Of a stretch of DNA of 64,000 bases, positions 13,501 to 26,500 are shown piece after piece. The first letter of the stretch is position 1. Every line of letters begins with the position of its first letter. The notes beneath the pieces were generated by a model. The model had not been told where the DNA came from. It searched no databases and worked only from the letters and a program-made list of their open reading frames with translations. A program made the position numbers and the translations under genes. Origin of the DNA: Pomacea canaliculata (taxonomy: Eukaryota; Mollusca; Gastropoda; Architaenioglossa; Ampullariidae); NCBI RefSeq assembly GCF_003073045.1, contig NC_037601.1:22480150-22544149 (forward strand), in the 5' to 3' direction.

Positions 13501-15448
13501 CTACGAGTTAGAGATCGCCAGGAATATCTGAGAGAAATGTTGTAGATGTTCACGCCACTCGTCTACTGATGACCCAGCGACAGCGACAACACTTTGCTTG
13601 ACACCTACTCACAACTTTCTCCCTTGAATAATCTGTTTGCCAGTTTGCACGCATACACCCGAAGCTGAATACGTGAAAGTTTTATGATTGTTTTCAACAC
13701 TTGAGTATACTGGATATTTAAAATTTGACACAATATGTTCATTTTTCTTTTCAAATGCTACCTTTCTCTATTTCTCTCTCTCTGTGCACAATAGGGTAGG
13801 TTTGTGTTTATATGTGAATGTGTTTTGAGCTATAAAGTTTTTTTATAGTTATTTTCCATTGGATTATAAAACCACACGCATGAAGTATTTTCATCCCTGT
13901 GACTCCACAACACTACAATAAACTAAGTTTGATGTGGACTCTGAATACACACAACAATGTCAACATCAACATCAGCTGCCACCCACACATCTTGGTGCGA
14001 CTTCTGTCATGACGATGGGGGGTGCATCAAGTGCATGCGTGCAACAGGTTGAGATGCGCATCGCCATGACTGGCGCGCGGGGGTCAGGAGGGTGTGACCG
14101 CGACTGGCGGCCTGTTAGCTCGGAGAAGGGAGAGTAAGATCGCTAGAGTGTGGACAGTGTTCACTTCCATTTAAACCAGTGTTCATCTGACAAAAACAAG
14201 ACCACGCATGCACGCGCGCAAACCATCCAGCAGTAAGATAGGGGACAAACAAATGGTGTACATGTATTCCCATCTTTCTCTCTCTCTCCGATCCACACCC
14301 AACCAGTTTAATCTTTGTCGCTGGAGGTTAATGTCATCCACCAGCATCTCCAACCCAACCATTGGTGAGGAAGGAGGTAAGGAGATCAATAAAGAGTTTT
14401 TTCCTCCAAGCGACTGTCTGAAGAAGACAGCAACAACCGTGCGATCGATAGGTTGTGTGCGCCTGCTGATCGATACGTGTACTCGGGTAGCTTACCATGG
14501 AATGTATCAGTAGTCACAACTACTTGGTGAAAGCTTTTCCCTTCGTGCACACTTCTCTCTCTCACACACACACACGCATCCTAGCGTGTCCAAACACATC
14601 CCCCTGTCCCCATGTCGACTGGCTCCGACCGGTTTCACTGGCTTTGTTGGGTGGGTGGCTTGACGACAGAACGAAGCAGCTCAGCTGACGCCAGTGGGGT
14701 GGGGTGACGAGAAGCGGGTGGCGAGCACCGGGGTGGGCAAGGCATCACACAGCTCACGGCGTAGCTTCGGGCGCTCGCGCTGCGGTTGCAAATTCTTTGG
14801 TAACCGAGTGGATGGAGGGAAGGAAGAATGCAAGGCTGCCTTCACACACACGTGTAAATGGGCGCAAGTCGACCTCGGGGGGCGGGCTGACTTCCATCAT
14901 TACCGTGTCATTCACACGACTGGTCAGACAGACTCCACCTTCCTCTCCAGCATCACGGCCTTACTTACCAGGTCTCCCCCTCCTCCTGGCGCCACACTTA
15001 CATAAGCACGTGTACATACGTAACTCCCTCCTGGTCCCGCCCACAGCCTGGAGTGACAGTAGGAGAAGTCAGTTCTGGTGTTAAAACAGACCAGCAACAG
15101 GCTGCCAGCTTTTAATGCAATTTTGAACAAAAAGCCTCCCGCGACTTAGAGGCAGGCTGGCATTCATTATTTTGACATCTCCACCGATCTCTCTATCTTG
15201 ATCGTGGCGAGGTGTAAAGGAGTACATCAAGATTGTCAGCAAGAATATTAACTTTTGCACAGAAGTTTAAACAACCATCGAAGTAGCGCTCAGCAGCTGT
15301 AGACGGACCCAGCGGTTGTGTGAACGTCACGTGACAGCCCACCCCACCACCACCACCACCACCACCAATCCCCCGCCGGCGGTGACACGCAAGCGGGCCC
15401 GGTGCGAACCAGGTGAGCGTAAATAAAGTGGCACAGGTGGGCGACTCC

Positions 15449-18400
15449 ATGTCACAAGCCACGGTTGACGAGACCGGGAACGCACCCGCGACAGAGGCTC
15501 CGTGCGTCACAGCTGCATCGCGCGCCGACGAGGAAAGAGCGCTAGTCGATAACGCCACCACTACTCGCCCCACGACCGTACGTTGTCTGCAGACAGTCCG
15601 CATGGCGACCAGCTTAGAGGACATCACCAGCCTTCGACTATGGAAAGGTATCATCGCCGAGTTCGTCGGCACCTTGTTGCTGGTGCTGGTGGGCTGCGGT
15701 TCCTGCATCAACCTGGGATCCGAACCGCCCAGCACCGTGCAAATCTCCTTGTGCTTTGGTCTCAGCGTCGCCACCATCGTCTGGAACATCGGCCACATCT
15801 CCGGCGGCCACATCAACCCCGCCGTCACCCTGGCCCTGCTGGCGGCTCGTAAAATTTCTCTCGCCAAAGCCGTTTTCTTCGTCATCTTCCAGCTGGTGGG
15901 TGCCGTGGTCGGGGCTGGAATCCTCATGGGTCTCACCCCGTCGGCCTATCATGGCGACTTCGGCAACACCCTAGTCAGCAAAAAGATCGACCCCGGCAAA
16001 GCCCTCGGTGTTGAAATTTTCATCACTTTTGTCCTCGTCTTCACCGTCTTCGCGTCTGTCGACAGCAAGCGAAAGGACATCAACGGTTCCACTCCACTGA
16101 GCATCGGCCTGTCGGTGACCATGTGCCACCTGTTTGCGGTAAGAATCAGTTATTCTCTGAGGCAAGATGGCGTGCGGTTCTGTGTGGTTGTCTTTGTCTT
16201 TACATATTCTCGACTATCGCTGTATTTTTCTCTATGCAGATCCCCTCCTCCATCCCATGCTCTTGTTTCTCTTTCTCTCTCTTTTTTTTTTTTTTCACGA
16301 GGTTGGAGCCTACATTTATTTTTGAAAAATGAGGACACCGTGGCGTCCATCGCCGATCGATGATATGCAAATGAAATGTTTTGTAGCGTCAAGCCACTTG
16401 CCTTCTCATGGATGCATTTTCTTTGTTGTGTTTTCTTTCGATATCACCGTTTATTCGTTTTAATTTAGTGTGGAAACCAACAAGGAATGATTGTTAAGTC
16501 ATTTACGAAAACTGGAAAACACGTGACTACAATAGTTGGAAATATTACAAGTAGCTATCGATCCTGTGGTTGAATCGATGTTCCTGGGGCTGAGTTAAAA
16601 ATACTCCTCTAGATGACTCGCCACGACCCTAAGCATCGTGTCTGTAGCAGAAGAAGCTTCCAGAAAGTCTTCTATTCTTTATGTGGATGAAATGTGTTAA
16701 CGACCTTAGTAAGTGTTTGTGAGAACTTGTCTGTTCAAAAGTTCCTAGAAGTAACATTCAAGTTGTGAAAGGAAAAAATGTGGGATGGTGAGGTCACATT
16801 CATGTTCCTCCTTGCTGTCGAAGTACCTACGTACTCAGGTGGGTCTGTTTGTTCAGTGTCAATACCGTGTGCCGTGAGGCGTGACCACCCACCTGGGGAC
16901 TGGCCGGGTACAAAGAACTTTTTGCGCACTGAGGCGCTTAGTCATGACTAGGTCACCCCTGACAGGAAATACCCTGCATCGACACTAGTCTCTAGATCAG
17001 CCTCATGAGGACGAGAACATTCCCTCAGCCTCCAATTACAGGTGGGCTTGTCGTCAGGTGAAAATGAGGCGAACGGAGAAACCCATTGAAGTCACGACAT
17101 TTACTGCGAGCTTGCAGGTGGCTGTCGACACATCCTTATATGTACAGACTGGGAGCAGGCGAGGGCTGGGACACACGCACCAACACACGCCTGTCCACCC
17201 GCCAAATACCCCTTCCTTTAATATCGTCTGTTATTTACTTTTGGTAAAGAAAGAAGCAGACGAGGTGAAAGTTGGGTGAAAGCAGATTAATTCATAAACT
17301 CAAGACATTTATAAAAGGTTTTGACCTCATCTCACCCGTACCCGTGTGTTAGCTCGATGTCACGTGTCTCCATATCGACAGGGCAGGAGGTGTGTGAGCA
17401 GTCGACAGTGCGGGGTACATCTCGAGACCGACTTTATCGAGGATTATCTAAAGAATGTGTTTGCTTATCGCCTGAAAGGTGAAATATGTACCTAGACATT
17501 TCTGAACGAGTGTTAACTAGTTGGCCACAGCCGATATTGGGGTGGCGACTGTCTCACGCTCGCTGACCACGCTGGTAGTCTGGCCGGCCATGCGCGTCTT
17601 CACATCACAGGATGTGTATGGAGGGTTTGCTCCCTGAAATACCCGGGAGTCTTTGGGTGACTGGCGTGACTCGCATCATGTTCCGAGAAAACTCCTCAAA
17701 CCATCAATTATTCGTGTCAGTACTGAGCATGTTGTACATGCATCGTTCCTGTGTATATGCACAGGCTACCCGACATGCGTGTCTGCACGTGTTGTTACGT
17801 CTTTCATACGTTAGGAATTTTATTGCTTAGCTTGCATAAGCGTGGGCAAGTTGAACCCCGGGTGGTATCTGTGTCGAATAATCTAGAAGCAAGCTTTATC
17901 TACCTCACCATTGACGTCACATTCTGTCTTGACCTATATCAACTTTTCAAAGTAAGAAACATTGCTTTTGTGCAGAATTAAGACAAAATATTAAAAAAAA
18001 AATTTTGCTCGTCCTTTTAATACAAGTGCGGTCCTGCCCCACGGCGATTGGTTAGTTAGAAAAAGCGACTGGGAGGTATCGTTCTACACAGTCCTTGTGT
18101 ACGCCCAACGACTATTGAAAGCGAAGCAGTCGACCGTGTCCGAAGAGTGTTGGCCATGCAAGGCTAGAGCGAGCCAACAGTCACGTGTCCCGATGACGTC
18201 AACGATACAAACCTGACACGTGGTCACCTGACGCCAGGTAACCCCCTGAGAGGTTCAGGTATTCAGGATCGTTGTCTGACGTCACAGAGTGTAACGTGAA
18301 CACATTCCTTCCGGGTATTCCGGTTGAGACTAGAAAAGCCCAGAATTTCATGGTTGATGGCGGCATTCATGGCGCTTTGATGTGTGGGCTGAATGAATGC

Positions 18401-21400
18401 CAAGCGAGGACCGCTCAACAGCTGTTGACTTTGCACCTATGCTAATCGCACACAGATCGCTAATCCACCAGTTGAGACCTAACACTTGGGGAATTCAATC
18501 ATGCTTGTAATAAAAAGTGAAATATAAAGAAGCACGCCAGCTAACACTTACAGTACAACTAACATGTAACAAGCTAAATACCAAATGTTGTGCAGGTAGT
18601 CGCGCGGTCGCTGACATCGCCACGCTTGGTGAACTCTCATTACTTCAGTGTCAGATGAGTGATAGTGTGTTGCGGTGTCAGATGAGTGATAATGTCTTGT
18701 CGATGCCCCCAGGCCCCGACTACCTGTGCAAACAGTCTATACCGGATCCCCGAGTTTTTGCCGGTTACTCCTGGGGTGACTCGGGGGAAGAAGGTCGCCG
18801 CGGGCGAGTTGCAGTGTTCTGTTCAAACACTTGGTCTTCACACCCGCAACACGGTGTACATGCACCCGACGTTAGGAACACACACCACACACCACCTGTT
18901 TGTCCAACAGATTTTCCTCCAAATTCCCCTCCACACACACACTACCACCTTCAAACCTTTCTAGCCTGTAAGTAGGCGGAGATTCCTAATGAAGGTTGAC
19001 CCGATGGGTTTTTTTTTTATATTTTGGACTGTTACAATTCATAGGACGGAATGTTTAAAAACATTACACGACAACTTTGGGACTGCTAATGTTTCAAACG
19101 GAGAGATTCAAACATGGTCAAGCTAAAAAGAAATAAAAAATTATACTAAGTTAAAAACTCATTTTTTCTTGTTTTTCTTGCACTTTTATGTGCACGTACA
19201 AAAATAACTCATTTCTGTGTGCTGGTACCTATGACTAAGAGGTACTGCCAAAAAAGTGTAGAAATGTGTTGTACAAAAATTAATATTTATTTAAATATTT
19301 GTTGAACAAATTAAAACGCATTAAACGTGATTCTAGGAGGGAGACGAGTGTAGTTCAACCAGAGACACTCACTACACCAGCAGCAATCACACGTTTCACA
19401 TGATGTCCTTTGCTTTTTAATTCTCCTCATGAAGTGGGATCACCGTGTGCTCTCTAATAGCTTTTTGAAATGTTTGAACGCTCACACCCGGGGTGGCTGT
19501 GTTTACACTGTGTGCGGGGGTCACTTCTAAAGAGCGCAGGTGTGTCACGTGTTTCTGGAAGACAGCGGACAGAGACAAAGGACAGAGTAGAGTGCACTTG
19601 GTGTCCCGCTGAACCTTATTCACAGACTGGAGTGACGAGGGATTTGATTGACATGTTTGCGCAATGTTTTCTTGACTTTGTGTGATCAGTTAAAATGGTG
19701 GCGCCGTCCGGTCAGAACCGCCTTCATTCCTGATGTCATGTAGATAATTGTAAGCTAAACATTTCTAATGCACGTAGGACTTGATGTCTGAGGACTGCAT
19801 TCTTGGGGCAGGATAGTGGGTGTTGTCATAACAACAGGTCTCACGTGACTGTAGCCCATGAGGTAGAGTAGATGCAGCTCTGACCGTCCTGACGACACAA
19901 CAATTCTACACGTGTGACCTTTTAGCCTCGCCCTGGTGACCGACGTGTTGTCACCTTTCGACCTTGCAGCATGGCTAGCCTTGTGTGGGAACCGCCCCTA
20001 CAGCTGCTGAACCTGTTTGTCTTTCAAAACCCGACAAGAAACTGAAATCAGCGGGGATGTGGAAGGTGGTTGCGAAACACAGAAGTACCAACAGTTTAGT
20101 TTAGGTTTTCTCAAAGAATTGACATGTGTAAATTTGACACACGTACGAGTTGTGACAGTGTCACAAACTATTGCATGTGTGACTACCAGTTATGTAAGAC
20201 GATCTGTGTACTGACTGGGCACAAGTCAAAAGACAGGAAGACGAGGGCGGCACCGCGTTGTGACGATGACGTGGGTGGATGATGACCCCGCCACGGCCCT
20301 TCAAATCGCTCGCGACTCACCCAACCGGTCAAGTACAAAGTGGAATGACTCAGCGAAGGCTTTTCATACCCCGACACTCGGCTTCACACGTGAGCTAATA
20401 TGGGGTGTGATGCAAGTGTGGCATGACATACAGCAAACACACTGCCGCTGTATAACCTGTTCTGTTGCGGTGGGTGGATGTTTTTATTTCTCTACATGTG
20501 ACGAGGCAACATTTAACATTAGTGGGTTTCTTGGCGAACACTTAAAACTCTGACAGCGACAGCAACACCCCGGCGACACGCTGCGCAGACGATGCGGAGA
20601 ATGCGCCGCGGGGCTCCACCCTTGGTCTGCCGCCGCGATGCCGCCACGCGAAGGCGGCGCGGTAGCGACAAGGTTGATGTGACCGCTGTGGTTGCTAAAG
20701 ATGAGATGTTGGTGAACACACACTCATCCTACCCGCGATACCGATGGCCGTGTGCTTGTTGAAATCTCTACAGTGTCTTGGTCAAGGCCGCCAAGAAACC
20801 GATAGTCTTAAGGGTTTATGATGGACTGAAGGAGGTCTTGAATCTTTGTATTGATATCAGTGATAAAAGGTCATGTGAACCTTTCGTACTGACCCCCACG
20901 CAGCCCTGCTTCTCAACCTGTTACTTGTGGTGCTACTATCACCAATACCGATAGAGAATATAAAAAACTTTATAAAATAAAACCCCTTCGCGCCTCTCTT
21001 GTCGGGAGGGCGCGCCCCTCATGTTGAGAACCGCCTAGTAACGCACAACAGAAAAAAAAAATGTGAACTGGATGGAGAAGAGGAAAGAGGAAGATGCTGA
21101 GCATCGTACATTTAATCATTTCCTCGCTCCTCGAGCTCACAGCCATTGTATGAACACTTCACACGCCCCACTTTCCCTCAGACACAGTCTGCTGAACACA
21201 AGAGGGCGGACATTTTTCATCTGCACGCGCCTCACTTTCGAGTCGACCGGCATTGTTTTCTCGAGTGATCAAGACGACTAATGAGTAGGGCCCGCCTCGC
21301 CACCGGTAGATGCTGCTGGCCAGAAGAGAGCAACATCCTTTTATTTTTCTTGTTACGTATACGGGCGTGACATGGTTTGAAAGTGCAAACACGTCACTGA

Positions 21401-23576
21401 TCGAACTTTGTACAGGTGGTGGTTGCCAACATATCCTACATAACTGCCAGTCAAGTCAGCCATTCAAACCTGGGAATAAATTATGTTGGGATTGTGGAGG
21501 TAGGGTTGGGGTGGGGTAGAGATCACAATCTTCCGTTGTTTTAAATGTACTTGTCTGTGTAATCAACATGGAAACCTAGTTGCCGTCGACCTCAATAATT
21601 CAGGTCCACAAGGCGACTAGAGCCCTCGCTAATGCAGTGACGTCACCTAACTAGCCGCGCTGCCGTGAGTACGCATGCGCGAAGGTGTCTACCTGGCAGC
21701 TACGGGTGAGTGCAGCTCACTGCGCGTGTGAAGTAGCTGATCGATGGCGGTGACCTGGATTACTGGCTGATCGATATCTGGCGGTACGCACGGAGCACGC
21801 GCAGTCCGGATGAGACTGGTCTGTAGGAAGTAGTAGGTATACATGTACATGATCACAGGCTTCACGTAGACGTTGCTAGAAGTCGACGCCTGAAAAAGGT
21901 TAATGGGGTCACGTCGCGTGATTGTCAAGCGACAATCGTTTTGCAGAACGAGCGTTAAGCAAGCTTATCACGTGACCGGCACTGTTTGGTGGTTGTGTAG
22001 TATCACGGCGACATGATAACGAGTCCCGAAACTCGACTATTCAACACTGAGCCCACCAGGCGCCATGTGTCCACCCCGCACATGGACAGAACTATGTCAC
22101 CGGGTACCTTCACCATTTTTACCTTTCCTGTGCTCACGGCCTCATTGGTTAAAAAAAAACTCTGTTCTGTTATAGTTCTCTTTGATCTCTCTCAGTTCTT
22201 ACTGTTCTACACATTTCTGCTGATTGCGTACTTCCGAAAGCGATTTAATACTAGTATTAGCAGATTTCTGATTTTTAAAAAAGAGAATACCTTGTAAATA
22301 TGATAATATCTGATAATGCTTTTTTAAAACTTGCAATTATCTTTTTACTTAGTATTTTTTGTCATCCTTCCCCAGTGGTAAACAAACATCGTGTTCAAGT
22401 TTAATTGTAACCACCAATCATCTACACCATACTCGCATACCTTTGCTTAGTCTGGATGCGAGGTCTGTAACTACAGCAACAGCAACACCCGCTTGCTGCA
22501 CAAGGGAGGCTACCAGTACTACACTTTACACAATAGTCTTGTCCTGCTTGCGTCCCTTTATTACCCTTAAGCCTTGGGTGAAAAGTGAAGAAAGCAACAG
22601 AGAGGGCGACATCACAGGCAGTCAAATCAGGGCGTGGCTCGTGACTAGTGGAGTTCACTGCGAATGCACTCTAAATATGAACTTGTGTGTTCACACAAAT
22701 TTTCACATGTCATGATTTCGTTTTATTTATATTTAAGGGATCCGTTATATTTGTGGTTTACATATCTGAAACAATGAAGATTTTTTTTTTTTTTTACAAT
22801 GGTTACAAGAGTTAAAGAGTATGAAAATTGGCTTTTGCAGATCCAGTACACTGGTTCCAGCATGAACACAGCACGAAGCTTCGGTCCTGCCCTGGTCACC
22901 GGTACTTGGGACAACCACTGGGTAGGTCGAACGTCGCACTTACTTTACTTACATACGTGCATTCTTTTAGGACCTGATGTAACTAAGCAACAAGTGACCG
23001 AAAAAGACATGTGCATCAGCCGGTGATTATATCGGGATTTTTCACCACCCTAGTAGCTGACCCGCCATGGCAAACAGGGAGCTGTAGTGTAGGACATTGA
23101 CGAAGCTTGTGGCCCGCGTGTGTGTGTGTGACTTTTTGTTGAATGTGTAACCAACCCTTGCAAACAGAAGCCTTTGTAGGGCGTAAAACATATACACCAG
23201 CCAAGGTAGAACAGAGATGTGAAGACGCACAGATTATGTCAAGCTCATAATATACTTACATGTTCCGTTACACAATGAAATTTGCACCCATAACTGGCAT
23301 GTACTGATGTGTCCTCAGGTATACTGGGTGGGACCTATCTCTGGAGGCGTGCTGGCTGGCCTGCTGTATGAATACCTGTTTGCAGTCAACGCATCCCTCA
23401 ACAAAGTGCGTGCATGCATGCTGACCAGCGACTACGATGACGAGAAGTTCCAGGCGAGGAAGATCAAAGTGCGCATCATTGAAGAGGACCCCGAGGCTCC
23501 CCTAGAGACAGTCCCCCTCAAAGAACACTCGGAGAAGTATTCACCAGACACCAGCAAAGGCATAGAGCAGTACTGA
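15449..23576 (+). CDS. Aquaporin, AQP4/AQP1-like classical water channel (3 coding exons)
   Basis: Coding exons are 15449-16138, 22841-22921 and 23319-23576, all joined in phase 0 with GT-AG borders, giving about 342 residues. Family role: a tetrameric plasma-membrane water channel with six membrane helices and two half-helices. Seen: the motif [12 protein letters not shown] with the first NPA at residues 123-125, the stretch [11 protein letters not shown], the loop [16 protein letters not shown], and [20 protein letters not shown] in helix 6. Selectivity-filter positions read by alignment to AQP4 are F103, H227, S236 and R242, which fits a water-selective pore. The second signature reads NTA (239-241), not NPA. 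The N-terminus before the first helix is about 65 residues long, Ser/Thr/Ala-rich and poorly conserved; the ATG at 15602, just before helix 1, is an alternative start. A donor-like CAG|GTGAGC at 15410-15418 leaves room for an upstream exon. The C-terminal tail is charged and hydrophilic. Family assignment is very secure; orthology to one AQP subtype is not. Confidence 0.93.
16139..22840 (+). other. Aquaporin intron 1 (6.7 kb)
   Basis: The intron starts GTAAGA and ends TTTTGCAG. It separates the exon carrying the first pore motif from the 81-bp exon carrying the second. I see no further aquaporin exon and no convincing gene on either strand. It holds an A/T-rich stretch near 17990-18010, three TGACGTCA palindromes between 17912 and 18284, a fourth at 21638, and a 27-bp tandem duplication at 18648-18701. 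The 397-bp second intron is 22922-23318. Confidence 0.8.
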
Positions 23577-26500
23577 TGCTAGTCTCAGGACCATCTACAA
23601 GAAAACAGGAAGATCAAGAGCCGGAGGACCGTCTGGAATAATGGAGCAGCCACCGTGTGGGGTTCCTGGCGCACCTGTGTCTAAGGTTCTTTGCTACCTG
23701 AAGACACGAGCGTTGCGCAGTGAGAACTTTCTCTTGTAGGGAATTCTGTGTAGAATGATAATCAGATCTTTTAAAAGGCAAGCTAAATACATTACAGCAG
23801 CAACTAGGTCTAGATCCAGAAGTCCCTGAAACTTTTTTTTTTTTTTTTAATAAATGACTGGGACTTTCTCTGGTTGAGGAAAAGAAAAGTCACATGGTGC
23901 TGAAGCAGACAAGAGTAGAAGATGAAGATGAGTACTAGCAAGCAAAGTGGAGCATATTCTGACACATTCTAACATCTATTTATTGACATCATAGGCACGT
24001 TCACATGCCCTCATCACTGGTACATTATTATTTTTATTTCCTCTTTTTCGGTCATGTCGCCTTCAGTCAACAGCAATTTCTCGCGGAAGATGTTCATCCT
24101 TGAAGTTGCAATGTTGCATTTGTTTCGTCAAATCCGTTGTGTTTACTTTTAAGAGAAGCATGCAGTCTTTCGTTCTAGTCACCAACCATGCATTTTATTT
24201 TTGACAGTCAGGGGCGTGTTTTTCATGATCACTGAGCTAGGTAGTCTGCTATTGGTGTAGTTGTCATTCTTCTAGTGCCTGACTTCCGCGCTCCCTCCTT
24301 AATTAACTCGTTCGCCAGACTTGCTCATTACAGTAGGACTGTAGACGCACCTGGAGGCTCCCGTGTAAGTTTGTGTGAAAGGCTTCAATCGTTCACTAGT
24401 CATCAGAGAATGTCTGTAGACTCGTTGCACCTACATGTACTGGCTATGCAATATGTACTGAAAGACGTGTAAGCCTTACACGGTCCCTCCCCATACCCAT
24501 GAGTGTTCGTGGTCGCAAGAATTAATGCGCCATCAGTCAAAAGACAATCATGATTAGGTGGCGCCGGTGGTTGCGATTCCTTGTCTTCTCTTTGCCCAAC
24601 ATCCTCCCTCAGCTGTGATCAGGTCGGTGTGAATGATGCGTGACAGGTGTGGTGGTGTTTGTGTGGAGACTGTGTCCCTTAGCTGTACTAACACCTGTAT
24701 ACACACTGACACAATACTAACAAACACCAGCTTCACGGATTTTTAAGGCAGAACTGTCTCTCTAACACTTTGTTAGTCAATTACCTCCAGGTGCGTCTAC
24801 TCCTCTGTCATGTGTAAGAAAGGGAAACAGTGAAACACAGTGAGTGCGCTGAACGCAGTGTTCAGGTGAAGGACCGCCATGCCGGTGACAAACAGTAGGA
24901 CAAGTAGGTTGAGGTACCTTTACAAAGACTTCATTCGATGAGAAATTAAAAATAAAAAGGTTTCAAGTGTAAGGAAAAGATTTTATTTTAATGTAATAAC
25001 AAAGACTCCGTTATATGCAGTAACTATTTTGCTTTTCACTTTCACTTTTTTGTTGTTGTAGTACTTGTAAGACTAATGAGAATATTTTTTAGATAAGGCG
25101 CCAATCAAGAGAATAATACAAAACTTTTGTTTTTTGTCGAGAGAATTGTATTGACTCTGTTCAGGGCACGCGCCCATCTAGAAAAAAAAATGTATTGATA
25201 ACAGGATGTATTTCGAAACAATAGTAACTGTCTCCGGCTACGTCACTGTAACTACAGGTAACTGCAGGTAGCTATCAATGGAGTCAGCGGCAGTAGCTAT
25301 GCCTGCTAACATTTTGTGCACGGAAAACAAAAACTTCAATCCCGAGTTTTCCTGACCACGACAGAAAGACTATGGGCAGAGAAAGGTAAAGTGAAGATAA
25401 AAAAGACCCGCTGATTACAGGTAGAACAGGTGGCGTTAGTGAGAGAGGGTTGGCACTTACCTCAAGGTCTGGCACATCAGGGTAAGGGAAGAATTCAGGT
25501 ATACGCGGTAGGGGAAAATAGTTGTTTTGCCATGCTCCGATGTCATGACATGCCAATCACACAATGTCATGACATGCGAGTCGCGATGTCATGTCATAGG
25601 ATTATTTTGTGTTGACTGTGTTTTATATTCACTTCTAGCTGTACACTGTGTGTCGCCCTTTTGGGTTCCGTCAGTTCGTTGGCTTGCTGTGTCATTGTCA
25701 TCATTTTTATCGGTTACTTTGCGTGTCTGTCCCTTCATTTAGCATGGACGACCATACTTGTCACCTGACTACCAGCTTATTGACTATTTGTATACAGAGA
25801 CTCGTGCGGCAACCATTTCAAGCATCTGTGTTTGATGACATTGATTGCGGTGACTTTTATGAAACACTAGTTCTCTACTTTTATTGTTTTTGTTTTGTAC
25901 TGACATGCCCGCCTTCCGGTGGCCCTTTTCTGTGACATGTTGGTAACATCAGGCACCTGGCCCGATGCCCAGGTATGTCTCCCTGATTCAATGTTTATGT
26001 GCAATGGAACTCAAAGCCTAGAAATTCGGTAGCTCACGGTATTTTTTTTTTCTTTTTTCTCAAGAAAATAGTTTTGTACACTTGCCCTCCCGAGATGCTA
26101 GAAGTCACAGCGATCTGTGATCATAACCAAACCTTTCTCTTCAGAACCTAATCTTGCCCGAGTCCAGAATGTGCACACTACCATTATACAGCTTTGTATA
26201 AGTATACATGTGTATAAATATTAAATATTTGCATTATTTGTTTTTTTCAGTCAAGTACCTGCACGTTTTTGATTTTTATAGTGCTTTATACACCTTATGT
26301 ATGCATGTACTTGTACTTCTGTCTTTGTGAGAGGTCTGGTGTACGCAGGTATGAGACTGTATTTCAGGTGTACCACAGAAAGCATAATCAGAAAAATATA
26401 TGGCAAGATGTACACCTGAAGTGAGATACTGGTCATTCACTTCATAATTTAAGCGGCTAGGTCGATTTTCACCTTGTAAACGAGTGTAAAGGGTACAACA

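Larger units (their letters stand above)
1..15190. other. Intergenic DNA upstream of the aquaporin, no gene recognised
   Basis: I found no coding exon, tRNA or rRNA that I can defend in this stretch. Open frames are short, overlap one another on both strands and resemble no protein family. What it does contain is many short tandem repeats (listed separately), one SINE-like element near 3.9 kb, and many ACGT-cored palindromes (TGACGTCA, TCACGTGA) and CAGGTG/CACCTG E-box words. Untranslated exons or enhancers of the aquaporin could lie here but cannot be recognised from sequence alone. Confidence 0.6.

Noticed and set aside
15193-15936. 247-codon open frame on the minus strand
   Set aside because: It is antisense to the first aquaporin exon, which is GC-rich at third positions; the translation resembles no protein.
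18517-18975. 152-codon open frame with an internal in-frame 27-bp duplication (plus strand, inside aquaporin intron 1)
   Set aside because: It begins at GTG, not ATG, matches no family, contains a Pro/His-rich low-complexity end, and lies inside a larger gene's intron. The duplication of QMSD-like residues is explained by a DNA repeat.
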